From a virus: a stretch of 52,289 nucleotides of DNA. The translations under genes and the position numbers were made by a program. Where the stretch lies: positions 1 through 52,289 of the IMG/VR virus record IMGVR_UViG_3300028840_003294; one strand, 5' to 3'. Positions within the stretch are counted from its first letter, which is position 1; each line of letters opens with the position of its first letter. Below, piece by piece: positions 6,633 to 14,200 of the stretch. The notes under the pieces were generated by a model that saw only the letters and a program-made list of their open reading frames with translations, had not been told where the DNA came from and made no database searches.

Positions 6633-7231
6633 GCGGGCGACTACCAGACGAGGGCACAACGCGGCGAATTATCTCCGACTTTTTCATCAAGCACCGCTCC
6701 CTCATCATGCCGCACGTTCTCGAGGTCGGATCGGCGCGGCCGGCCGACGCTTGGTGGGCGGATCTTCGGTCGCAACTCGGCGGCATCTCGAAAAAGGAAT
6801 GGACCGGCGTTGACATGAAGGCGTCCGACGGTACGGATGTCGTCCGCAACTTGGCTCGGCTCGACTTCACACTACACCCATTGCCGCAAGACAGCTTTGG
6901 GTCGTGCGTTTGCGCCGAAACCCTCGAGCATGTGGACTACCCGGCGATCTTCTTGATGAACGTCTTCAACCTGCTTCGCCCCGGTGCATGGATCGTCATT
7001 ACGACCCCATTTGCCTTTCCCGTTCACGAATCGACGGGGAAGGACTACTGGCGATTCACGCCGAGCGGCCTGCACCTCCTTCTTACTGATGCGGGATTCG
7101 AACAAGCACACACTTACGAGCTCGAGCCATCGACGTTCTACTGGCACGACCACGAGCATAAACTTTCTGATTACCACGGCCCCCGTGACCTACCATTTTG
7201 GATCGGGGCGATTGCGAGGAAGCCTGAATGA
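6629..7231 (+). CDS. Class I SAM-dependent methyltransferase
   Basis: A 200-residue Rossmann-fold methyltransferase. Motif I is VLEVGS (30-35), with the usual second Gly replaced by Ser. The acidic end of strand 2 is VDM (61-63), and the post-motif segment AETLEHV (96-102) then LRPGAWIVITTPF (116-128) are typical of the Methyltransf_11 type. The start at 6629 overlaps the previous TGA; a longer frame from 6503 lies within the sulfotransferase gene. Such enzymes in glycan clusters methylate sugars. It sits directly between the sulfotransferase-like gene and the glycosyltransferase, which suggests action on the same molecule. Substrate unknown. Confidence 0.85.
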   Translation: MSGRLPDEGTTRRIISDFFIKHRSLIMPHVLEVGSARPADAWWADLRSQLGGISKKEWTGVDMKASDGTDVVRNLARLDFTLHPLPQDSFGSCVCAETLEHVDYPAIFLMNVFNLLRPGAWIVITTPFAFPVHESTGKDYWRFTPSGLHLLLTDAGFEQAHTYELEPSTFYWHDHEHKLSDYHGPRDLPFWIGAIARKPE

Positions 7232-7326
7232 GTAAACGCAGCGAGGAAAATTGGGCGTCGTTCGGGAAGTTTTGCGCGGTTATGATTTACATGATTCTTC
7301 TTAATCATTTTTGCGGGGGCCGATAA
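7228..7326 (+). CDS. 32-residue putative membrane peptide
   Basis: A short frame coupled on both sides: its ATG overlaps the methyltransferase stop (ATGA) and its TAA overlaps the glycosyltransferase start (TAATG). It encodes a polar N terminus (MSKRSEENWASFGK) then a short hydrophobic stretch (AVMIYMILLNHF), enough for a marginal membrane helix. The double coupling supports translation. It may be only a translational bridge, or it may tether the downstream enzyme to the membrane. Confidence 0.45.
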   Translation: MSKRSEENWASFGKFCAVMIYMILLNHFCGGR

Positions 7327-8990
7327 TGAAAACCTACGTCATCACTTGCACCGGCGACCGTCCCGAAGCACTCAAGCTCTGCAACCACTACATGCAGCGG
7401 CAGGGCCATCAAGACTTCACATGGATCGTGGCAGACGACAGCGCCAACTCGATCCCCGAGAAGCCAAAGCGGTGCGACACATTCCTGCTCCGGAAATTCG
7501 AGAAACCAGGGGGGCACTCGTTACTTGGGAATCTTCGATTTGCGCTGATGCACATTCTTCAGGCCCCGGGCCCGGACCCTGACGACCTTGTCCTCATCGT
7601 AGAAGACGATGACTGGTATCACGCGGGTTACATTGGAATGATGCAGCACTACGCTCGCGTCCTCCCGCCCGAGATTGTCCTCTTTGGCGAATCCCACACG
7701 CGCTATTACAACGTCCGGTGGCGCACTTACCGCCACAACGACAACGCAGAGTGGGCAAGTCTTTGCGCCACCTGTTTCAAGGCTTCATTCATTCCTGACA
7801 TGCTCAAAATTGCCCAAAACGCCGACCCTGACCGGCCGTTCATTGACGTAATCGCCTTCACCGAGAATGCCGAACGGGCGCACCTGTTCCTTACGGACTT
7901 CGTTTGTGGCATCAAGGGCATGCCGGGAAGGACCGGCATCGGCCACGGCCACACAGAGGCTTGCAAGCGCCTGAAGCGAGACCCGTGGCTCGAGACTCTC
8001 CGCGACTGGACGGGCCCGGACTGCGAACGCTACCGAGATTTTTACCATTCCGAGGAGCTCAAGGACATTCCGATTCCCCAAGACCAGCGCCATGAGCCTT
8101 GGGCAATTCAGGAAATGAAGCAGCGGGCCGAAGGCGAGTCCGGAATTTGTTGCATCTTCCGTCAACCCGGCGTTCTTCCTGATCTCACGGCTTTCGCGGC
8201 CGGCGCGTTCGCGCATGGATACCTCAACGAGTTCCGAGACATCGCGGACGCGAGACTCTCGCATTTCCCGCCGGCAAACCTCGCGGTCATCTCGGGGGGC
8301 TTTCTCAGGCATGGCGGCTTGAACGGCAAAGTGTTTGAACACTACCGAGCGATCGGCGTTCCTGTCGTCATTTGTGATCCCGGGCGCGTCGTCAAGAACG
8401 CTCAACGAATCTACGTGAACCGAGAACATTGGCTACCGCCTACCCTTCCACCGCGGAACCGCATTGAGCACCTTGGGCTCATGCCGAATTTTCAGGAGCG
8501 GGGGACAAAAATTCTGATCGCCGGCCAACGTCCGGATCTCGACAACCAGCTTCGGCCGGCGCTCGAGGCGATCAAAGCCTACAGTGATCGACAAATCGTT
8601 TTCCGGCCGCACCCGAACACCTACCACGGCCACGAAAGGCCGCTCTACGACCTTCCCTATGACCGCGTGAGCGTTGGGGGCGATGGGATCAATGAAGAGA
8701 GCAGGCAAACGCTCAACGAGGCCCTGTGCGATGCTTGGTGCGTCGTGACGCATTCCTCAATTGTCGGGGCCGAGGCGCTATTGAAGGGCATCCCTGTCAT
8801 CTGCTCCGACGACGCCGTCTTTTCCGACGCGGGCGTCCCCCTTGAGGCGGCGTGCGACGTTGAAAAATTGGGCCGGCCAAATTGGGAGGAGCTCTACAAT
8901 TTCCTCCGTCGATGGAGCTACACAATTTGGTATGAGAGCGAACTGAGGTCCGGACAGGCATTCTCGTATCTGAAGGAGTTTATAAAATAA
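7326..8990 (+). CDS. Two-domain glycosyltransferase (GT-A plus GT-B-like)
   Basis: A 554-residue protein. The N-terminal part (1 to about 250) looks like a GT-A glycosyltransferase: TCTGDRPEAL at the start of the nucleotide-binding fold, VADDS (35-39), and VEDDDWY (92-98) as the DxD metal/nucleotide site. The C-terminal half (about 280-554) carries FRPHPN (426-431) and VTHSSIVGAEALLKGIPV (474-491), which recall CDP-glycerol or Kdo-type transferases with GT-B folds. The ATG at 7326 overlaps the previous stop; GCGGGGG precedes it. It would add two sugar-like units to an acceptor, acting in the cytoplasm on host envelope precursors, on virion protein, or on phage DNA. The neighbouring methyl- and sulfo-transferases suggest a decorated glycan. 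Confidence 0.75.
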   Translation: MKTYVITCTGDRPEALKLCNHYMQRQGHQDFTWIVADDSANSIPEKPKRCDTFLLRKFEKPGGHSLLGNLRFALMHILQAPGPDPDDLVLIVEDDDWYHAGYIGMMQHYARVLPPEIVLFGESHTRYYNVRWRTYRHNDNAEWASLCATCFKASFIPDMLKIAQNADPDRPFIDVIAFTENAERAHLFLTDFVCGIKGMPGRTGIGHGHTEACKRLKRDPWLETLRDWTGPDCERYRDFYHSEELKDIPIPQDQRHEPWAIQEMKQRAEGESGICCIFRQPGVLPDLTAFAAGAFAHGYLNEFRDIADARLSHFPPANLAVISGGFLRHGGLNGKVFEHYRAIGVPVVICDPGRVVKNAQRIYVNREHWLPPTLPPRNRIEHLGLMPNFQERGTKILIAGQRPDLDNQLRPALEAIKAYSDRQIVFRPHPNTYHGHERPLYDLPYDRVSVGGDGINEESRQTLNEALCDAWCVVTHSSIVGAEALLKGIPVICSDDAVFSDAGVPLEAACDVEKLGRPNWEELYNFLRRWSYTIWYESELRSGQAFSYLKEFIK

Positions 8991-9286
8991 TGCGATGTTC
9001 AAAATGCGGAGAAGAGACGCCCGCGAATCTTTTCACCCACAGCGGAACAATTTGCGACGACTGTTGGGCCGTGCATGACATGGACAGATTCAGGGAGGTT
9101 CGACCCAAGACGGACTCGGTGCCAGTGGCGAAGTGTGCGAAATTGACGACCGGCATCGGAGTCCTCTGCCCCCATTGTGACCACAAGGTAATGCGAAAAA
9201 ACGGATACTTCCACAAGCAAACGCAGATTGAGCGTTGCCCGAAGTGCATGAACCATTACAAAGTAAAAAAGGGGGAGGCGATATGA
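8990..9286 (+). CDS. Zinc-ribbon protein with four CxxC pairs
   Basis: A 98-residue protein with CSKC (3-6), CDDC near residue 22, CPHC near residue 60 and CPKC near residue 82, so it can form two four-Cys zinc ribbons. The start overlaps the glycosyltransferase stop (TAATG) and the stop overlaps the next start (ATGA). Such proteins in phages are usually DNA/RNA-binding or adaptor proteins of unknown target. Position before the coiled-coil and RusA genes puts it at the border of the glycan and DNA-processing segments. Confidence 0.7.
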   Translation: MRCSKCGEETPANLFTHSGTICDDCWAVHDMDRFREVRPKTDSVPVAKCAKLTTGIGVLCPHCDHKVMRKNGYFHKQTQIERCPKCMNHYKVKKGEAI

Positions 9287-9957
9287 CAGAGCGCAAGGAG
9301 CAGGCAATCGCGCTGAGAAAAAACTTGTCCGAAGTGTCAAACCTCGTAGCTGATCTCGAAATTCAAAACGAGCACGACTTGAAAGAGGCGGCAAACATCG
9401 GCAAGGCAATCAAGGCGTATCAAAAGTCCGTCTCCGAATTTTGGGGGCCCTTGGTAGAAAATGCACACAGCACATGGAAGTCCTTGACGGCCAAGCGAAA
9501 CGAGTTTCTCAACCCCGCAAAAGACCTTGAGGCCAGTGTCAAGAAAAAGATTGCGGAGTTCGATCGGAAGATGAGGCTTCAGGCCGAGGAGGAGCGCCGC
9601 AAGGCTCTCGAACAGGAAACGAAAGCGGCCGAGGCCCGCCGGCTTGCGGATCTCGCAGAGCTCGAGGAATCCGGCCTTGTCGATGAGGCTGCGAGTCTTG
9701 CGGAACAGCCCCTCGATGTCGCGCCGATTCAAAAAATCGAAGCGCCGAAGGCCGAGGGCGTTCACACGAGAGAGAATTGGACCGCCGAGGTCATCGACTT
9801 TCAAAAGCTCATCGAATTTTGTGCCGAGAATCCGAGGTGGAATTACCTTCTTGCTCCCAAGGGCCCGGAGCTCAACAAGCTCGCCAAAGCACAGAAGAAG
9901 GCTTTCGATATTCCCGGCGTAGAAGCAAAGTGCGAGCTGACTACGGTAATCCGATGA
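9283..9957 (+). CDS. Coiled-coil protein of the recombination segment
   Basis: A 224-residue, highly charged protein with a long predicted coiled coil over roughly residues 5-140 (heptads of Leu/Ala/Lys/Glu) and a small globular C-terminal part (TAEVIDFQKLIEFCAENP onward). It resembles phage proteins commonly found with annealases and RusA, whose role is not known, possibly a scaffold for replication or recombination. The ATG at 9283 overlaps the preceding stop. Its stop overlaps the RusA start (ATGA). Confidence 0.65.
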   Translation: MTERKEQAIALRKNLSEVSNLVADLEIQNEHDLKEAANIGKAIKAYQKSVSEFWGPLVENAHSTWKSLTAKRNEFLNPAKDLEASVKKKIAEFDRKMRLQAEEERRKALEQETKAAEARRLADLAELEESGLVDEAASLAEQPLDVAPIQKIEAPKAEGVHTRENWTAEVIDFQKLIEFCAENPRWNYLLAPKGPELNKLAKAQKKAFDIPGVEAKCELTTVIR

Positions 9958-10445
9958 GGGAAAAGATTACTTTTTTCGTCCCCGGCCGGCCAAGGCCACA
10001 GGGCAGCATGAAGTTTATAAACAAAGGGAAGCGCTCAATCCCCATTCAAAACCAGAAGCTCGAACACTGGCGTTCTGCGATAACAATGTACGCTCAAGAG
10101 GCAATGGGGGGCCTAGCTATCGTGGGCGGCGTTGGCCTTTCTCTCTCGTTTGTTTTCAAGCGCCCGAAAAGCCACTACCGCACCGGGAAGTACGCTCACC
10201 TTTTGAAAGACAGCTCGCCTGATCGAATGCTCAAGGCCCCCGACGTTGACAAGCTCATCCGGGCCGTGCTGGACTCATTGACAGGCATCGTGTTCACCGA
10301 CGACTGCGAAGTGGATCGAGTCGGAGTCGTCAAAAAATGGGGGCCCCGAGAGGGGGTCGAAATAACAGTGAGAGGAGTCTGCTATGCCGTGCAAGGGCGG
10401 GAAGAAGAAGAAGGGCAAGAAGAAAAAGGGCGGGAAGAAGGGTAG
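9954..10445 (+). CDS. rusA: RusA-family Holliday junction resolvase
   Basis: A 163-residue endonuclease. The N terminus FFVPGRPRPQGSMKF (7-21) and the core PDVDKLIRAVLDSLTG (96-111) followed by FTDD (114-117) match RusA: Asp97, Asp99 and Asp116 or Asp117 should bind Mg2+ at the dimer active site. RusA cuts four-way junctions symmetrically, resolving recombination intermediates before packaging. It ends with an unusually acidic tail (residues 149-163, mostly Glu and Gly). The tail DNA also encodes a basic peptide in another frame (10384-10449). Start by ATGA overlap with the coiled-coil gene. Confidence 0.9.
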   Translation: MREKITFFVPGRPRPQGSMKFINKGKRSIPIQNQKLEHWRSAITMYAQEAMGGLAIVGGVGLSLSFVFKRPKSHYRTGKYAHLLKDSSPDRMLKAPDVDKLIRAVLDSLTGIVFTDDCEVDRVGVVKKWGPREGVEITVRGVCYAVQGREEEEGQEEKGREEG

Positions 10446-10449
10446 GTGA
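10384..10449 (+). CDS. 21-residue Lys/Gly-rich peptide overlapping rusA
   Basis: Within the 3' end of rusA, in another frame, an ATG at 10384 is preceded by AGAGGAG at good spacing (six bases from GGAG). It opens a 21-codon frame beginning MPCKGGKKKKG and ending KKGR, stopping at TGA 10447-10449, four bases before the spanin-like gene. Nearly every residue is Lys or Gly. Very short basic MPxxGK-type frames are seen in other phage genomes. It could bind nucleic acid, or serve only to couple translation into the gene at 10453. Confidence 0.5.
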   Translation: MPCKGGKKKKGKKKKGGKKGR

Positions 10450-10452
10450 CGC

Positions 10453-11046
10453 ATGTTCGGGCTCGAAACAACAACCCTCAAGCTGATTGGCGCCGGCCTT
10501 CTGATTCTGGCGTTGATCGGGGCAATCATGGGCCTTATCAACTACGGGCAGAAGCTCGGGAAGCTCGAGGCCGAAAACAAGGTGCTCGAGGAGCAAGTCG
10601 TCAAGGCTAACCAGTGGAGAGACGGCGTCATCGAAAAGCTCGAGCGGTTCACGGAATCAATGGACGCGAACACATCGGCCGTCAACGAGGCATGGGCGAG
10701 CTATGACGAGCTCGTGATGCGCCCACCTCAGATTGTCACGAGCTGGAGAGAGGTCGCAGCGGAGGCCCCCGAGACAATTGTGCTTGGGGACTGTGACAGC
10801 GCCGCTACAAATGCTTGGGACGTCCTCAAGGGCGCCGGCCTGATCGGAGAGAAGACATGGGAAGATACGTCGTATGGATCGCCATTGCCGCCGCATTTCT
10901 CACAGGAGCTTGCAAAAGTTCGACGCCTGAATTCACAGGACCAAACGTTGAATTTATACCTTTCGCCATACCCGAACCGCCCCCTCTACGACAGTGTCGG
11001 GACGTACCAGTTATCTCCGAATCCTCTGTACCACGCGAGAAGGTAG
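10453..11046 (+). CDS. Inner-membrane spanin-like protein (Rz-type)
   Basis: A 197-residue protein with one N-terminal membrane helix (about 9-30) and a coiled coil after it (GKLEAENKVLEEQVVKAN, 36-53), the layout of an i-spanin that spans the periplasm. The last 60 or so codons overlap the start of a lipobox protein read in another frame, as Rz1 overlaps Rz. It is longer than most Rz proteins. If real, it would bring together inner and outer membranes in the final lysis step. An alternative is an unrelated membrane coiled-coil protein. The endolysin and holin lie elsewhere, at 34-35 kb on the other strand. Confidence 0.5.
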   Translation: MFGLETTTLKLIGAGLLILALIGAIMGLINYGQKLGKLEAENKVLEEQVVKANQWRDGVIEKLERFTESMDANTSAVNEAWASYDELVMRPPQIVTSWREVAAEAPETIVLGDCDSAATNAWDVLKGAGLIGEKTWEDTSYGSPLPPHFSQELAKVRRLNSQDQTLNLYLSPYPNRPLYDSVGTYQLSPNPLYHARR

Positions 11047-11225
11047 AGCAGGACGGCTCTGTTCTCATTCAGGCGCTTGCGGCTCACATCGCGCTCTTGT
11101 CAGCGATGCTCGAGGAAGACAACCACGAGTGCAAGGCATCGAATGAGGCCCGCGCCAAGATCGTAGCCGCGAAAGAGAAGGCCCTCGCGGAGCTCGAACG
11201 ATTGAAGGCAATCAACGACGAGTAA
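10857..11225 (+). CDS. Lipoprotein, outer-membrane spanin-like (Rz1-type)
   Basis: A 122-residue lipoprotein starting at ATG 10857 (GGAGAGAAG upstream), inside the 3' third of the preceding gene and in a different frame. Residues 1-19 form a lipoprotein signal, MGRYVVWIAIAAAFLTGAC, with Cys19 the likely lipidated residue (box LTGAC, slightly non-canonical). The mature part is Pro-rich near PEPPPLRQ and has a helical C terminus. The nested arrangement with an i-spanin-like gene is the main argument for an o-spanin. The protein is longer than typical Rz1, so the call is tentative. Confidence 0.5.
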   Translation: MGRYVVWIAIAAAFLTGACKSSTPEFTGPNVEFIPFAIPEPPPLRQCRDVPVISESSVPREKVEQDGSVLIQALAAHIALLSAMLEEDNHECKASNEARAKIVAAKEKALAELERLKAINDE

Positions 11226-11269
11226 AAACCAACCCGGGGCCTTGATGGTTGGGCGGAACCGGCCCCGGG
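11222..11269 (-). terminator. Terminator at the convergent end of both operons
   Basis: CCCGGGGCC (11233-11241) pairs with GGCCCCGGG (11261-11269), with an inner GGTT/AACC helper stem. On the minus strand the hairpin runs into a U-rich stretch (complement of GTAAAAACCAA), so it should end the long structural transcript after 11289. The plus-strand transcript also ends here, but no U-run immediately follows on that side. Confidence 0.75.
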
Positions 11270-11288
11270 CGGCTGACGCAGATTTAGT

Positions 11289-14200
11289 TTACTCTTTTTT
11301 TAGCCGCCGCTTCAAGGTTTGCAGCTCGATCGTCCGGTAACGACGGTTGAATTTCTTGAATTCATTCTGCATCCTCGAGTCCTTGACAGTCACCCCGGCT
11401 TTCCGAAGCTCGCGGACCCTCTTCTCTGTTGCCTTCACAATTTCCTCAATCGCCAAAACATTTTTGTGCCGCTTGTAGAAGTCAGCCGCGGCCTTCGGAT
11501 CGGTTTTCGTGAGCTCGTCGTAGGTCTCTTTCTTGATCCAGTAATCGCCCATGTTGGCGCGGTACATATTGGGAGCGAAAAACTGCGACTCTTCGGCAAA
11601 GAAAGATTTAAGGACAGGAACATCCCGGGCCGAAAGCGTTTCCCCCGCAGCGCCCTTTGAAAGCAGACTCAGCCCGCGAATCACAGTATCGCCAAGACCT
11701 CCAAGCGCGGCGCCGATCGCATAGTCGATGTCTTCCGGGGAAATGTCGATCCCAAGGTGTTTATACATGAACCGCGTCATCTCTTTCGAAGGCTTTGAGA
11801 CGCTTGAAAAATAACGGTTGTAGTTTGGAGTCGGCACGCCGTACTGTTCAGATCGTGCGAACTTTGAAGGCTCTGGTCGAATCGGTCCTCCCCAAAAATT
11901 GCGGTTCGCGGAGATGTCATAGACGGGGTCAAGCCACGCCGGCATTCCCATTTGGACGAGGCCAACGAGCGTCGTCGGGTCATTGTCGCCAATCGGGTTG
12001 AAGGCTGAGAGGCCGGCTGAGAGGATATGCGCTGTGCCCTCCCAGGCTGCGTCTTTTGTTTCGCTTGGCCGATCCAGTGCGCGATTGACGGCGTCGGCGG
12101 CAAACACTCCAGCTGCGGGGAACAGATTAAATCCCCAAGGCAGCGGAATCTTAAACCGTTTCCCCTCTCCCCCGGGGACCATGAAAATGAGGTTCCGCTT
12201 TTTCTCCCATGCGGGGATTTTGTCCCAATAGGGGATTTTGTCTTTCTCGTCCTCGCCGCCAACCCAACGCATCATCGAAGCGTGCATGAATCCGTAGCCC
12301 ATCGCTCCGAGCATCATCTTTTGAACCTGTCGGTTCTTGGCTACCGAGTCAATGACCATTTTTGAGCCCTGCAAGGAGGCATTGGCGAACACATACCACG
12401 GGCTTAGATATTGCGCGACTGTGCCCTGTTGCGTGAAATCGACAGTGATGTCTCGCGCCAGCTTGCCGGCCCTGTCTTTAGAAAGGCCAATTTCGAGCCC
12501 GCGCTCAAAAACGGAGAAGCGCAACATTCCTTCGACTGCGGCGTTGTAATCTTCAATCCAATTGATTACAGATTTGACGGTGCTGAAAACCTTATTCTGC
12601 TCACCCTTGGTTTGCTCGATTTGAGCCTGAATCTTCCGCATCTGATCCGCTAAATCGGGAATCATCCAGAACGCGGTTTCCCCGCCGGCGAGCTTGAACT
12701 GCTCGATTCTCTGGCGCTTCGTGGCGTCCATTTGGTCGAGCGTCCCTTTCGACTGGCGACGAGCGTATTCTCCGAGAAGCGCCGCTGCCTCTGGAACGCG
12801 CTTCATTGTCTTCAAGCCAAAGCCCTCAAACTTCTTTTCGCCGCCGAGCTTGATCCCGGCGGTGAGAGCATCGCGGACAGCGTTCGGAATCACAAATGCG
12901 GGGTTTCTCGAGGTTGCCATCTTCGAGATGTAGCGGTTGATATTTACGCCAGCCTTCAAGATCGGGTTCAAGTCTTTTGACGAGCCAACGTTATTCAACG
13001 CAGAGACGAATTCAGCCATCCCGGGGCTGACGTGGCGAATGTAGTGCAGCTCGCCGTCGATCCAAACGTTGTAAACGTTGTCCTTGACCACCGAGAGCCC
13101 GTCGATTTTGGTTTTTACGGTCTGCGTCTTTTCATCCCACACGAGCCGCGAATCCGGGCGGTCAATCTCAAAGAGCTTCTCGCCGTTTACGTCCTTGACG
13201 TTCTTCATCTTCTGGACGAAATTCCAGACCGTCTTTGCAACGCGATTCTTTTCGGCCCGCACGGCCGTCTCCATCGCGTCCGTCATCAGCTCTACAGTGG
13301 CCGAGTGTGTTGGGAAAGACCGCCGGCCGAGGGCACGATGAGCGGCAGGGCGCCGACCCGGGTTATACCCGCGGCCGGTGTTCGGGAGATGGATCTTGTC
13401 GGCTATGCCAAGGCCACGAGCAGCTCGAGCCAGGGCCCGGTGCCACATCTTACCGCCGTACATCTCAATCTCGGGGATCGGGGGGCGCCTGCCGTTGGCG
13501 ATGATGTCCAAGATGTCCGGGTCTTTGCCCCGCATCGGAGCGTAATGCTTGTAGTCCCGCCATTTTTTGAGCTCGTCTTTCGAGAGCAAGCCGGCACGGA
13601 ATAGCGTTTCTTCTTTCCAGCGGACGATGTCCGAAAACCGGCGCGAAAGCCGACCGAGCTTGCCTCTATAGACCGTATCTGGTCCGAGCTCCCCATCCCA
13701 TTCCACAAGCCCAAGCTCGCGCATCTCCTCGAGAGCGGCCTTTGCGTGCTCGTCTGTGATTCCAGAGTGAGGCGCCTCTCCAGCCTCGTCCATTCGCCTG
13801 ATTTCAGCGATTTTCTCTTTTTCGCGAGCCACGGATTCGCGCTCGAGGGTTCTCATTTCGACGCGCTTCGGCTTGGCTGAGAACCCGCGCTCGTTGAAGA
13901 ACCGAACCTCTGCAATTCCCGACTCGCGGTTGACCGCTACCACCTCGCCCTTGGCGTTGTTCTCGAGCGACCGGACCTTAGTGCCAATGGACAGGTGCTT
14001 CGTTTCCAGCTTCGCAATTTTGGCCTCTGCCTGTTTAATTGGAAGCGTCACATTCGCCATGCGAATTTTCGGGTTTCGCTCAAGCGCATGAGCGGCCATG
14101 CGGAACAAATCGAAGTCCTCGAGATGAATCCCCGACTTTGCTATGTCGGTAATCAACGGTTTGAAGAGCTTCTCTTCGACCCAATCAACAAGGGCGCCCG

